Below are positions 13,095 to 19,282 of a stretch of DNA of 41,910 bases, one piece after another (the stretch's first letter is position 1; every line of letters begins with the position of its first letter). Location: IMG/VR virus record IMGVR_UViG_3300025310_000002, positions 1-41,910 of that record, one strand, 5' to 3'. The position numbers and the translations under genes were made by a program. This DNA is from a virus. Below the pieces are notes generated by a model that had not been told where the DNA came from, did not search any database, and was given only the letters and a program-made list of their open reading frames with translations.

Positions 13095-13856
13095 TTGAAG
13101 CATTTAATTCTGCCAGACGTACAAGCAAAACCAGGACACGACTTCACCTTTCTTAACCATGTAGGGAGATATATTTGTGAGAAGCGCCCAGAGGTTATCG
13201 TTTGTATCGGTGATTTTGCTGACCTTCCAAGCCTCTCAAGCTACGATGTCGGCAAGAAAAGCTTTGAAGGACGCCGGTATAAAGCTGACGTGGAAGCAAC
13301 TCACGCAGCTATGGAGGCTCTCCTACAGCCTCTCAAGGCTTACAATGATAGCGCAGTCAAGAACCATAAAGAGCGCTATCGCCCACGAATGATCTTGACA
13401 CTGGGTAACCATGAGCATAGAATTAACAGGGTTGTGGACAGCGATCCTAAACTTGACGGTACTATCTCTCTTGATGATCTTAAATATACGTCTTGGGGGT
13501 GGGAGGTTTACGACTATCTTGATGTGGTTGTTGTGGACGGGGTGGCTTATTCTCATTTCTTCACTTCGGGGGTCATGGGCAGGCCAGTAGCCTCTGCAAG
13601 GGCTCTAGTACAGAAGAAGCACCAATCCTGCGTGATGGGGCATGTACAGATGGATCAAATCTACTCTGAACATACAGCAGACGGTAAGCGTATCACTGGT
13701 ATCTTTGCAGGCTGTTGCTACGAGCATGACGAGTTATATCTTGGTGCTCAAGGCAATAATTACTGGCGTGGTATCTGGATGCTGCATGACGTTAAAGATG
13801 GCGAGTTTGAGCCTATGCAAGTTTCACTATCTTACTTACGAAAGAAATACTCATGA
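13095..13856 (+). CDS. Calcineurin-like metallophosphoesterase
   Basis: This 253-residue enzyme shows the two-metal phosphoesterase signature: D8 in LPDVQ, G39-D40 in CIGDFAD, G104-N-H-E107 in LGNHEHR, and later GHVQMD and HDELY. The first motif is DVQ rather than the usual DxH, so one metal ligand is replaced by Gln. It probably hydrolyses a phosphodiester or phosphomonoester; the substrate cannot be read. The start is TTG at 13095 behind GAGGAGG; no ATG precedes the first motif. Confidence 0.82.
   Translation: MKHLILPDVQAKPGHDFTFLNHVGRYICEKRPEVIVCIGDFADLPSLSSYDVGKKSFEGRRYKADVEATHAAMEALLQPLKAYNDSAVKNHKERYRPRMILTLGNHEHRINRVVDSDPKLDGTISLDDLKYTSWGWEVYDYLDVVVVDGVAYSHFFTSGVMGRPVASARALVQKKHQSCVMGHVQMDQIYSEHTADGKRITGIFAGCCYEHDELYLGAQGNNYWRGIWMLHDVKDGEFEPMQVSLSYLRKKYS
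13395..13423 (+). promoter_or_regulatory. Promoter-like TTGACA-N17-TAGAAT inside phosphoesterase gene
   Basis: A perfect -35 (13395-13400) and a five-of-six -10 (13418-13423) are 17 bases apart. It would feed the downstream holin, spanin and ribonucleotide reductase genes. Like the other intragenic matches it is unproven. Confidence 0.38.
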
Positions 13857-14182
13857 CTACGATGATATATGGGCACGTTCAGTACTATCCACCAGATGAG
13901 GAGATGGCTAACATGGTTGACGCTAAACAGCAGTTCAAGGACAAGTGTACTGCCCTCCATAATGCTGTTGTTGATATGGTTAATAAGCCTCCTCACTACA
14001 CTAGCGGTACTATCGAGTGTATTGACTACATCAAGGATGTGCTAACCAAAGAAGAGTACATCGGCTATCTACGTGGCTGTATGATTAAGTACCAGCATCG
14101 TCTTCGTCATAAGGGAGACAGTGTAGAGAATGCCGGTAAGATGGAATGGTACAACAAGAAACTTAAGGAGGCTCTGGAATGA
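13853..14182 (+). CDS. DUF3310 protein (nucleotide-kinase gp1.7-like family)
   Basis: Residues about 43-109 match the DUF3310 pattern: VNKPPHYTSGTIECIDYIKD, then YLRGCMIKYQHRLRHKGD and the closing KMEWYNKKLKE. Some members are annotated after T7 gp1.7, a nucleotide kinase, though most are untested. The 42-residue N-terminal extension is not part of the family. ATGA overlap couples it to the phosphoesterase. A role in nucleotide metabolism would fit with the MazG and reductase genes nearby. Confidence 0.72.
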   Translation: MTTMIYGHVQYYPPDEEMANMVDAKQQFKDKCTALHNAVVDMVNKPPHYTSGTIECIDYIKDVLTKEEYIGYLRGCMIKYQHRLRHKGDSVENAGKMEWYNKKLKEALE

Positions 14183-14388
14183 AGGTAACAGTAAATAAAG
14201 AATCCGATTTCCAGCCGTTCTCACTCACTATTCGAGTCGAGAAAGAGGCAGAATATGAAGCACTTATTGAAATGGCCTGCCACGACCTGTCTGTACCGGA
14301 AGCTGTCTATGGAAACGGTACGAGTGCTCAGGCTAGGACACTAACTATCCTGCTTCAACAAATTAACGTGGCACTCGGAGCACTTTGA
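14179..14388 (+). CDS. Small hypothetical protein (69 aa)
   Basis: The product (MKVTVNKESDFQPFSL...) combines an N-terminal beta strand pair with a C-terminal helix (TLTILLQQINVALGAL). It starts by ATGA overlap and ends immediately before the holin candidate. No motif was recognised. Confidence 0.65.
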   Translation: MKVTVNKESDFQPFSLTIRVEKEAEYEALIEMACHDLSVPEAVYGNGTSAQARTLTILLQQINVALGAL

Positions 14389-14598
14389 ATGAAACTAATT
14401 AAGGAATGGAAACAATGCTTGAAATTCTTCTCGGTGCAAGCATCATTGCTTGGTACGGTCTTATCTGGTACATATACCACCATGTACAACAGCCTAAAGG
14501 ACACGATCGATCCTAAGACAATGGCAATGATTACAGGTGCTGTCTTTATTAGCAGTATTATCGGTCGTGTACTTAGCCAGGGGATTGAAAATGATTGA
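14389..14598 (+). CDS. Holin candidate, two membrane helices (69 aa)
   Basis: The protein has a short cytosol-like N terminus with Lys/Trp (MKLIKEWKQCLKFFSVQAS), one hydrophobic segment at about residues 14-34, a polar loop (NSLKDTIDPKTM) and a second segment at about 45-63, ending in a charged tail. This is the plan of class II holins and of DUF7940-type phage proteins with WK...SVQAS starts. The spanins lie 0.6 kb downstream, but the endolysin is far away on the other strand. Pore formation is inferred. Confidence 0.62.
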   Translation: MKLIKEWKQCLKFFSVQASLLGTVLSGTYTTMYNSLKDTIDPKTMAMITGAVFISSIIGRVLSQGIEND

Positions 14599-14782
14599 TA
14601 AAGACCCAGACTATAGTGCGATGCAAAGTCTATGGGATTTGTGTGCAGGCTTTGTGGAAAAACACAAGATTAACTGTCCGGAAGTTATCTACCAGCGAGA
14701 CAGCATGTACGAACTTGCCCCACTGATGATTGAGGCTATTTGTGACGAGGTGGGCTACTATGATTACGAGGACGAAGAATGA
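14591..14782 (+). CDS. Small acidic protein (63 aa)
   Basis: The ATG at 14591 overlaps the end of the holin candidate; the longer frame from 14537 lies inside that gene. The product (MIDKDPDYSAMQSLWD...) is helical and ends in the acidic tail YYDYEDEE. No family was recognised. Confidence 0.6.
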   Translation: MIDKDPDYSAMQSLWDLCAGFVEKHKINCPEVIYQRDSMYELAPLMIEAICDEVGYYDYEDEE

Positions 14783-14850
14783 CTATCTGCCCACTCTGTC
14801 ACGGTAATCATACCCTTAGTCAGTGTCCACTATGGAGGATTAAACGATGA
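14779..14850 (+). CDS. 23-residue zinc-knuckle microprotein
   Basis: The ATG at 14779 overlaps the preceding stop, with GAGGA just upstream. The whole product is a CxxC-GxH-C motif: CPLCHG, then H11, then C16-P-L-W. Its layout, CPLCxGxHxLxxCPLW, resembles tiny zinc-binding proteins seen in many phages. It is too short for routine gene callers, but the motif occupies the whole frame and the ends fit both neighbours. Confidence 0.6.
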   Translation: MTICPLCHGNHTLSQCPLWRIKR

Positions 14851-15023
14851 ATGCTAAAGACGCACACCTCATTATGTCTTGCATTGATAACGAAGGCTTT
14901 GACTATACTTTCGTTCATTACACAGACTTCAATGAGATTAAAGATGATGAGTTTCATAAGCTGCGCGAGGCTTATCTAGACGCACGAGAGGCACTACGAG
15001 AATACTTGGGAATTGACTCATGA
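14847..15023 (+). CDS. Small acidic protein (58 aa)
   Basis: The ATG at 14847 follows GGAGGA (14833-14839) and overlaps the microprotein stop. The product begins MNAKDAHLIM and its second half is a charged helix (FHKLREAYLDAREALREYLG). It ends by ATGA overlap with the inner-membrane spanin. The function is unknown. Confidence 0.62.
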   Translation: MNAKDAHLIMSCIDNEGFDYTFVHYTDFNEIKDDEFHKLREAYLDAREALREYLGIDS

Positions 15024-15523
15024 TCCCACCAGCTATCGTTACTAACCTTGGTATTGGTACTCTTGTAGCTGCTGCTGCCTTTGCTTTTGGTGTTGGTACA
15101 GGCTACAGATACGAGAAAGCTGTCTGTGCCGAGAAGTTCGCTGTAATCCAAGCAGAGCAACAGCAGCTGATCCTTAAGCACCAGGAAGAGATCGAAGCAG
15201 AGCGTCTGAAACAACGACAGACTGAATACAAGGTTGAAAAGGAAAAGGAACATGCAATCAAGACTCTTAAGCATGATTATGAGCGTCGTTCTGGTAGCAG
15301 GTTGTTCGTCAGTACCAGTTGTAACAAAGCTACCGGACAAGCCTCTACCTCAAGTACCAGCATCGTTGATGCCGGAACTACCCGAGAAGTCGAGCTTCCT
15401 CAACAGGTTAGAGACGATCTTTACAGTACGGCCTATCGAGCAGACGAAATAGTAGAAAGCTTCCGCGCCCTTCAACACTGGATTATCTATAATGGACTCT
15501 ACAAAGCCGAAAGCAGTAATTAG
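15020..15523 (+). CDS. Inner-membrane spanin (Rz-like)
   Basis: This 167-residue protein has one N-terminal transmembrane anchor (about residues 8-28, Ala/Gly-rich) followed by a long periplasmic coiled coil (about 40-100, Glu/Gln/Lys-rich). That is the i-spanin plan for disrupting the outer membrane after murein cleavage. A lipoprotein gene is nested in another frame at 15252-15452, the arrangement of lambda Rz/Rz1. The ATG overlaps the preceding stop. The 3' end overlaps the methyltransferase-like gene by 32 bases. Confidence 0.78.
   Translation: MIPPAIVTNLGIGTLVAAAAFAFGVGTGYRYEKAVCAEKFAVIQAEQQQLILKHQEEIEAERLKQRQTEYKVEKEKEHAIKTLKHDYERRSGSRLFVSTSCNKATGQASTSSTSIVDAGTTREVELPQQVRDDLYSTAYRADEIVESFRALQHWIIYNGLYKAESSN
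15252..15452 (+). CDS. Outer-membrane spanin lipoprotein (Rz1-like), nested
   Basis: The 66-residue frame has a short signal sequence ending in a lipobox (VVLVAGCSS, Cys at residue 18) and a Pro-rich mature part (LPDKPLPQVPASLMPELPEK), the hallmarks of o-spanins. It lies wholly within the i-spanin gene in another frame. I chose the ATG at 15252 with AAAAGGAA upstream; a TTG at 15234 would add six residues (MKRKRN). Together the two spanins would bridge the periplasm. Confidence 0.8.
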   Translation: MQSRLLSMIMSVVLVAGCSSVPVVTKLPDKPLPQVPASLMPELPEKSSFLNRLETIFTVRPIEQTK

Positions 15524-16151
15524 CCTGTTCGATAAGACTGGTAACGCTGTTAAGCCGTGGGCTGAAGCTGGTTATACTTGTTTCTGCTTTGACATTCAGC
15601 ATAGGGGAGTAACACGAGAAGGTAACATCTTTTTCTATGGTGTTGATATTCTAAGTCAGGTCACAGATTACTTTCTTTGTGATATCAGCCTAGATTATGA
15701 TATAAGGTTCCTGTCTGCCTTTCCTCCTTGCACTGATCTTGCTGTTAGTGGTGCTAGATGGTTTGAGAAGAAAGAGCAGGATAATCCAGGCACAAGACAA
15801 AGAGCTATGGAACTGGTGTACCGTGCAGGGGACATAGCAGAGCAGTTAGGTGTTCCGTACTACCTTGAGAATCCTGTTTCTGTTATCTCTAGTGAGTGGC
15901 GTAAGCCTGACTATACGTTCCATCCTTGGGAGTATGCTGTTCTGTGTGGGGATGATAACTACACTAAGAAGACTTGCCTCTGGACAGGAAATGGCTTTAT
16001 AATGCCTGAGAAACAGCCCCTGAATAACGGAGTTAAGCCGGATGACAGAATCCATAAGGCTGCTCCTGGCCCTGAAAGGGCTAACTTCAGGTCAGCTACC
16101 CCTATGGGATTTGCTAAAGCTGTTTTTCTTGCTAACCACAAAGGAATCTAG
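15492..16151 (+). CDS. DNA cytosine C5-methyltransferase-like protein (219 aa)
   Basis: Motif I appears as SLFDKTGNAVKPWAEAGY with FDIQ following (AdoMet site), motif IV as FPPCTDLAVSG (catalytic Cys 80) and motif VI as ENP (126-128). At 219 residues there is no room for a full target-recognition domain, unlike Dcm or M.HhaI at over 320. Such compact phage proteins are annotated as methyltransferases, but whether they modify DNA or a nucleotide is unclear. It may protect phage DNA from host restriction. Confidence 0.68.
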   Translation: MDSTKPKAVISLFDKTGNAVKPWAEAGYTCFCFDIQHRGVTREGNIFFYGVDILSQVTDYFLCDISLDYDIRFLSAFPPCTDLAVSGARWFEKKEQDNPGTRQRAMELVYRAGDIAEQLGVPYYLENPVSVISSEWRKPDYTFHPWEYAVLCGDDNYTKKTCLWTGNGFIMPEKQPLNNGVKPDDRIHKAAPGPERANFRSATPMGFAKAVFLANHKGI

Positions 16152-16463
16152 ATGGAAATGAATGACTACCAGGACAAAGCAATGTCCTACCGTCTAGAAA
16201 GCGCCACCACGATGTACGCTCTGCTGAACCTCTCTGGTGAGGTAGGAGAACTACACAGCCTACTGGCTAAACGTATTCGGGATGGTCAGCCAGCTAACTT
16301 TGATGATCTGCTGGCTAAGGAGTTGGGAGATGTGCTGTGGACTTTGACAGCTATCACACAGGACTATGGTTGGACACTCTCTGATATTGCAGAGATGAAT
16401 ATTGATAAGCTGGAAAGCCGCAAACAACGTAACGTATTGACTGGTAATGGGGATGAACGGTAA
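16152..16463 (+). CDS. MazG-like nucleotide pyrophosphohydrolase (103 aa)
   Basis: The protein carries the MazG-type metal motifs: SGEVGELHSLLAK (ExxE type) and KELGDVLWTLTAI (ExxD type), spaced as in single-domain members. Such enzymes hydrolyse NTPs or dNTPs, and phage versions may clean the nucleotide pool or lower ppGpp. It starts directly after the methyltransferase-like gene, and its last base is the first base of the reductase start codon, fitting a nucleotide-supply cluster. Confidence 0.8.
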   Translation: MEMNDYQDKAMSYRLESATTMYALLNLSGEVGELHSLLAKRIRDGQPANFDDLLAKELGDVLWTLTAITQDYGWTLSDIAEMNIDKLESRKQRNVLTGNGDER

Positions 16464-18121
16464 TGGAAATTAAACGCTTTAAGACTAGCTTCGCTGAAAA
16501 CATCTTCCGACAGAAGTATGCCCAATCGCCGGATGACAGTTGGGATAACCTTGCAGAGCGTCTGGTAGAAGATGTCTGTGGTACACGGTGGGGTACTACC
16601 AACAAGCTAATGTCTGATTCTGATAGGAAGCAACTTGAACAATACATCAAAGAGCAGAAATTCATGCCTGGAGGACGCTACCTGTACTACGCAGGACGAG
16701 AATTCAAAGCGTATAACAATTGCTATCTCCTTCGTGCAGAATACGACACACGAGAAGAATGGGCTGAGATTGTTAAGCGATCTATGTCGTGTCTCACAAC
16801 AGGAGGAGGTATCGGAATTGACTATTCTCGTCTCCGAGCAAAGGGAAAACTCCTCCGTCGTACGGGGGGCAAAGCCAGTGGACCGATTCCTCTTATGTCA
16901 GCAATTAATGAGATCGGGCGAAACGTTATGCAAGGCGGTTCTCGACGATCAGCTATCTATGCCTCCCTGAACTGGCAGCATGAGGATATTCCTGACTTCC
17001 TGAAGATCAAGAACTGGCATGACAAGCTGATTGTTCCTGGTGTTACCATGTCGGATGCCAAAGCAGCAGACTTTAACTATCCTGCTCCGTTGGATATGAC
17101 GAACATCTCTGTGAACTACGATGATGAGTGGCTGAAGAACCCACTCAATGACGTATTCATGGAGAACTGCCGACAGGCTATGATGACAGGTGAGCCTGGA
17201 TTCAGCTTTAACTTTGGAAATAAGCAGAATGAAACGCTCCGTAATGCTTGCACGGAAGTTACGTCGGAAGACGACAGCGATGTATGCAACCTTGGTTCTA
17301 TTAACATGGGTAACATTCAGTCTCTGGAGGAGTTCAAGGACGTTGTATCTCTTGCTTCTAAGTTCCTTGTCTGTGGAACCCTCCGGGCAGACTTACCATA
17401 CGAGAAGGTATATAAAGTGCGGGAAAAGAACCGCCGACTTGGACTTGGACTTATGGGTATTCACGAATGGCTGCTCAAACGAGGATACGGATACGAAGTA
17501 ACACCGGAACTACATAAATGGCTGGAGGTATATCGTGATGAATCTGACCGAAGTGCTTATGAGCATTGTGACAGGTTGTTTATTTCTCGGCCTGTTGCTA
17601 CTCGCGCTATCGCTCCTACAGGCAGTATTGGAATATTGGCTGGGACTACCACTGGTATTGAACCGTTGTTTGCTGTGGCTTATAAGCGCCGGTACCTCAC
17701 TGATGGTACTCGCTGGAAGTATGAGTACGTTGTTGATTCTACTGCTGATACTCTTATCAAAGAGTATGGACTAGACCCTGACAAGATTGATACTGCTTAT
17801 AAACTGAGTCATAATTATGAACAACGAATCAAGTTCCAAGCTGACATTCAAGATTACGTTGACATGTCAATTAGTAGCACCATCAACCTACCAGCATGGG
17901 GAACTAAAGGTAACAACCAAGACACTGTTGGAGAATTTGCTAGTACCTTGACAAAGTATGCTCCTAGACTACGGGGATTTACATGCTATCCAGATGGTAG
18001 TCGAGGAGGTCAACCAATCACTGAAGTAAGCTACGCCGAAGCAATGCAGCATAAAGGTGTAGTGTTTAACGAACACGACGTCTGCGATATCACAGGTAAG
18101 GGCGGCTCCTGTGGCGTCTAA
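16463..18121 (+). CDS. nrdJ: Ribonucleotide reductase, adenosylcobalamin-dependent (class II)
   Basis: This 552-residue enzyme converts ribonucleotides to deoxyribonucleotides using coenzyme B12 to make its radical. The active site is complete: N261, C263 and E265 in NACTEVTS, redox Cys C275 in DVCNLGSIN and C87 in YNNCYLL, the phosphate loop PTGSIGILAGTTTGIEP, and a C-terminal shuttle pair C541/C550. No gene for a class I beta subunit is present in the window, as expected for class II. It is shorter than bacterial enzymes (about 700 or more). No B12 riboswitch is visible upstream, so the cofactor must come from the host. Confidence 0.88.
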   Translation: MEIKRFKTSFAENIFRQKYAQSPDDSWDNLAERLVEDVCGTRWGTTNKLMSDSDRKQLEQYIKEQKFMPGGRYLYYAGREFKAYNNCYLLRAEYDTREEWAEIVKRSMSCLTTGGGIGIDYSRLRAKGKLLRRTGGKASGPIPLMSAINEIGRNVMQGGSRRSAIYASLNWQHEDIPDFLKIKNWHDKLIVPGVTMSDAKAADFNYPAPLDMTNISVNYDDEWLKNPLNDVFMENCRQAMMTGEPGFSFNFGNKQNETLRNACTEVTSEDDSDVCNLGSINMGNIQSLEEFKDVVSLASKFLVCGTLRADLPYEKVYKVREKNRRLGLGLMGIHEWLLKRGYGYEVTPELHKWLEVYRDESDRSAYEHCDRLFISRPVATRAIAPTGSIGILAGTTTGIEPLFAVAYKRRYLTDGTRWKYEYVVDSTADTLIKEYGLDPDKIDTAYKLSHNYEQRIKFQADIQDYVDMSISSTINLPAWGTKGNNQDTVGEFASTLTKYAPRLRGFTCYPDGSRGGQPITEVSYAEAMQHKGVVFNEHDVCDITGKGGSCGV

Positions 18122-18136
18122 TTAAAGGAGAATGAA

Positions 18137-18475
18137 ATGGGAGTTGATTACACGGCAGTATTAATGGTAGGTCAAGAGTTTGATAGTTACTCCGAAGCAG
18201 AGGAGTTCTTGAGAGAGCATGGAATTGACTTGCCTCCAGAAGACTCTGAAGAAATGGCGGAGGGGCTTGGTGAATACTTGTACAGTTTCGACGTGTTTGG
18301 CCTTAAGTGTGAACGCTTGGATTACTACAGTTCTTGGGATGGGTGTGTGCTAGGCTGGAAACCCAACGTTCATGATCCTGCTAACTTCTGTGCTCAGGTG
18401 GTCGAGATGCAGACCAAATGGGCTCAACTATTTGATGAGATGCCAGACATCGTGCATACTGTGCAGGTACACTGA
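18137..18475 (+). CDS. Hypothetical acidic protein (112 aa)
   Basis: The ATG at 18137 follows AAAGGAG. The product begins MGVDYTAVLMVGQEF and continues acidic with several Trp/Tyr residues (YYSSWDGCVLGWKPN). It is a compact single domain without recognised motifs. It follows the reductase and precedes the end of the rightward operon. Confidence 0.7.
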   Translation: MGVDYTAVLMVGQEFDSYSEAEEFLREHGIDLPPEDSEEMAEGLGEYLYSFDVFGLKCERLDYYSSWDGCVLGWKPNVHDPANFCAQVVEMQTKWAQLFDEMPDIVHTVQVH

Positions 18476-18556
18476 TAACCAAAAGGATCGGTTCCAACGA
18501 TCTAAACGGTTTAACAGGGATACAAAGAATGGTAGATTTGTTAAAAAGGAGTAATT

Positions 18557-18757
18557 ATGTGGTTCGTAACCAAGAAACAGCTAACTAAAGAACTTAAAGA
18601 CCTTGTTGATTGGCAACGACAACAGCGGGAATGGGATTTAGAGCACGTCAAACGAGTTGACGCTGAACTCCAAGCCCTAAAGCGGTACTTTGGTCTTGGC
18701 ATTCAACATAAAGCAGCATCTGTGGAAATCGTTAAGGTAACGAAGGAAGTGAAGTAA
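18557..18757 (+). CDS. Small coiled-coil protein at end of rightward operon (66 aa)
   Basis: The ATG at 18557 follows AAAGGAG. The product begins MWFVTKKQLTKELKDL and is a charged helix suited to a coiled coil over residues 5-45. It is the last rightward gene, ending five bases before the bidirectional terminator. Confidence 0.65.
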   Translation: MWFVTKKQLTKELKDLVDWQRQQREWDLEHVKRVDAELQALKRYFGLGIQHKAASVEIVKVTKEVK

Positions 18758-18761
18758 AAAC

Positions 18762-18797
18762 AAAGCCCCATTCCCTTAATTGGGTTTGGGGCTTTTT
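18762..18797. terminator. Bidirectional terminator between convergent operons
   Basis: A nine-base-pair stem AAAGCCCCA / TGGGGCTTT (18762-18770 and 18787-18795) carries an inner CCC/GGG stem. It is followed by TTTTTC on the plus strand, and on the minus strand by TTTGTTTTT. It separates the rightward genes from the leftward virion genes, which meet here. Confidence 0.88.
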
Positions 18798-18799
18798 CG

Positions 18800-19282
18800 T
18801 TATAGACTATCTTTTAATTGCATTAAAACAACATCTATGAACTTGCGTAAATCACCAGTACGACGAAGCCATCCCTTCTGGAATACCTTCATGTTGGGCC
18901 TACGCTTAATCAGGTCAAGGTAGAATGTGTTCCTCAGTTCGAGATACAGCTTGTAATCTCCGTTACATCCATCCAAGAACTTATTAGCCCTACTTACACC
19001 AGTATTAACACAAGCATCCATCTGACAACAGGCTAGAGGGAAGTCCAAACCCTCGCATCCTGCCTTATCCCAATACTCTTCTTTATAGATTTCGAGAGCT
19101 TCTGGCTTCTTCATGAACTCAACAGATTGAAGGGGTAGTCCTTTCTTCCTTCTCCAATTGTCATAGGTACGCTGTGTAATACCTAGATTAGTAGCGCCTC
19201 CTGGATCAGCAGGGTGATTAACAAAACCACCCTCCCACAACAATACAAACTCAATGATCTTTGTGAAGTTACTCGAAGACAA
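18800..19282 (-). CDS. Endolysin, GH108-type N-acetylmuramidase
   Basis: The protein cuts the murein glycan. From the TTG start at 19282, E17 in LLWEGGF and the motif HPADPGGATNLGIT (23-36) match the GH108/ZliS-type signature, followed by a helical domain with the Cys-rich DFPLACCQMDACVN. There is no signal peptide, so release needs a holin. AGGAG lies seven bases before the TTG; an ATG at 19297 in frame is nearer the upstream gene and has no ribosome site. It overlaps the 738-residue virion gene by 14 bases and ends at the terminator, last in the late operon. Confidence 0.85.
   Translation of the reverse strand: MSSSNFTKIIEFVLLWEGGFVNHPADPGGATNLGITQRTYDNWRRKKGLPLQSVEFMKKPEALEIYKEEYWDKAGCEGLDFPLACCQMDACVNTGVSRANKFLDGCNGDYKLYLELRNTFYLDLIKRRPNMKVFQKGWLRRTGDLRKFIDVVLMQLKDSL

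Noticed and set aside
18372-18554. 60-codon frame overlapping the 18137 gene
   Set aside because: It is out of frame within a better gene and ends in Lys/Arg-rich sequence without a ribosome site.
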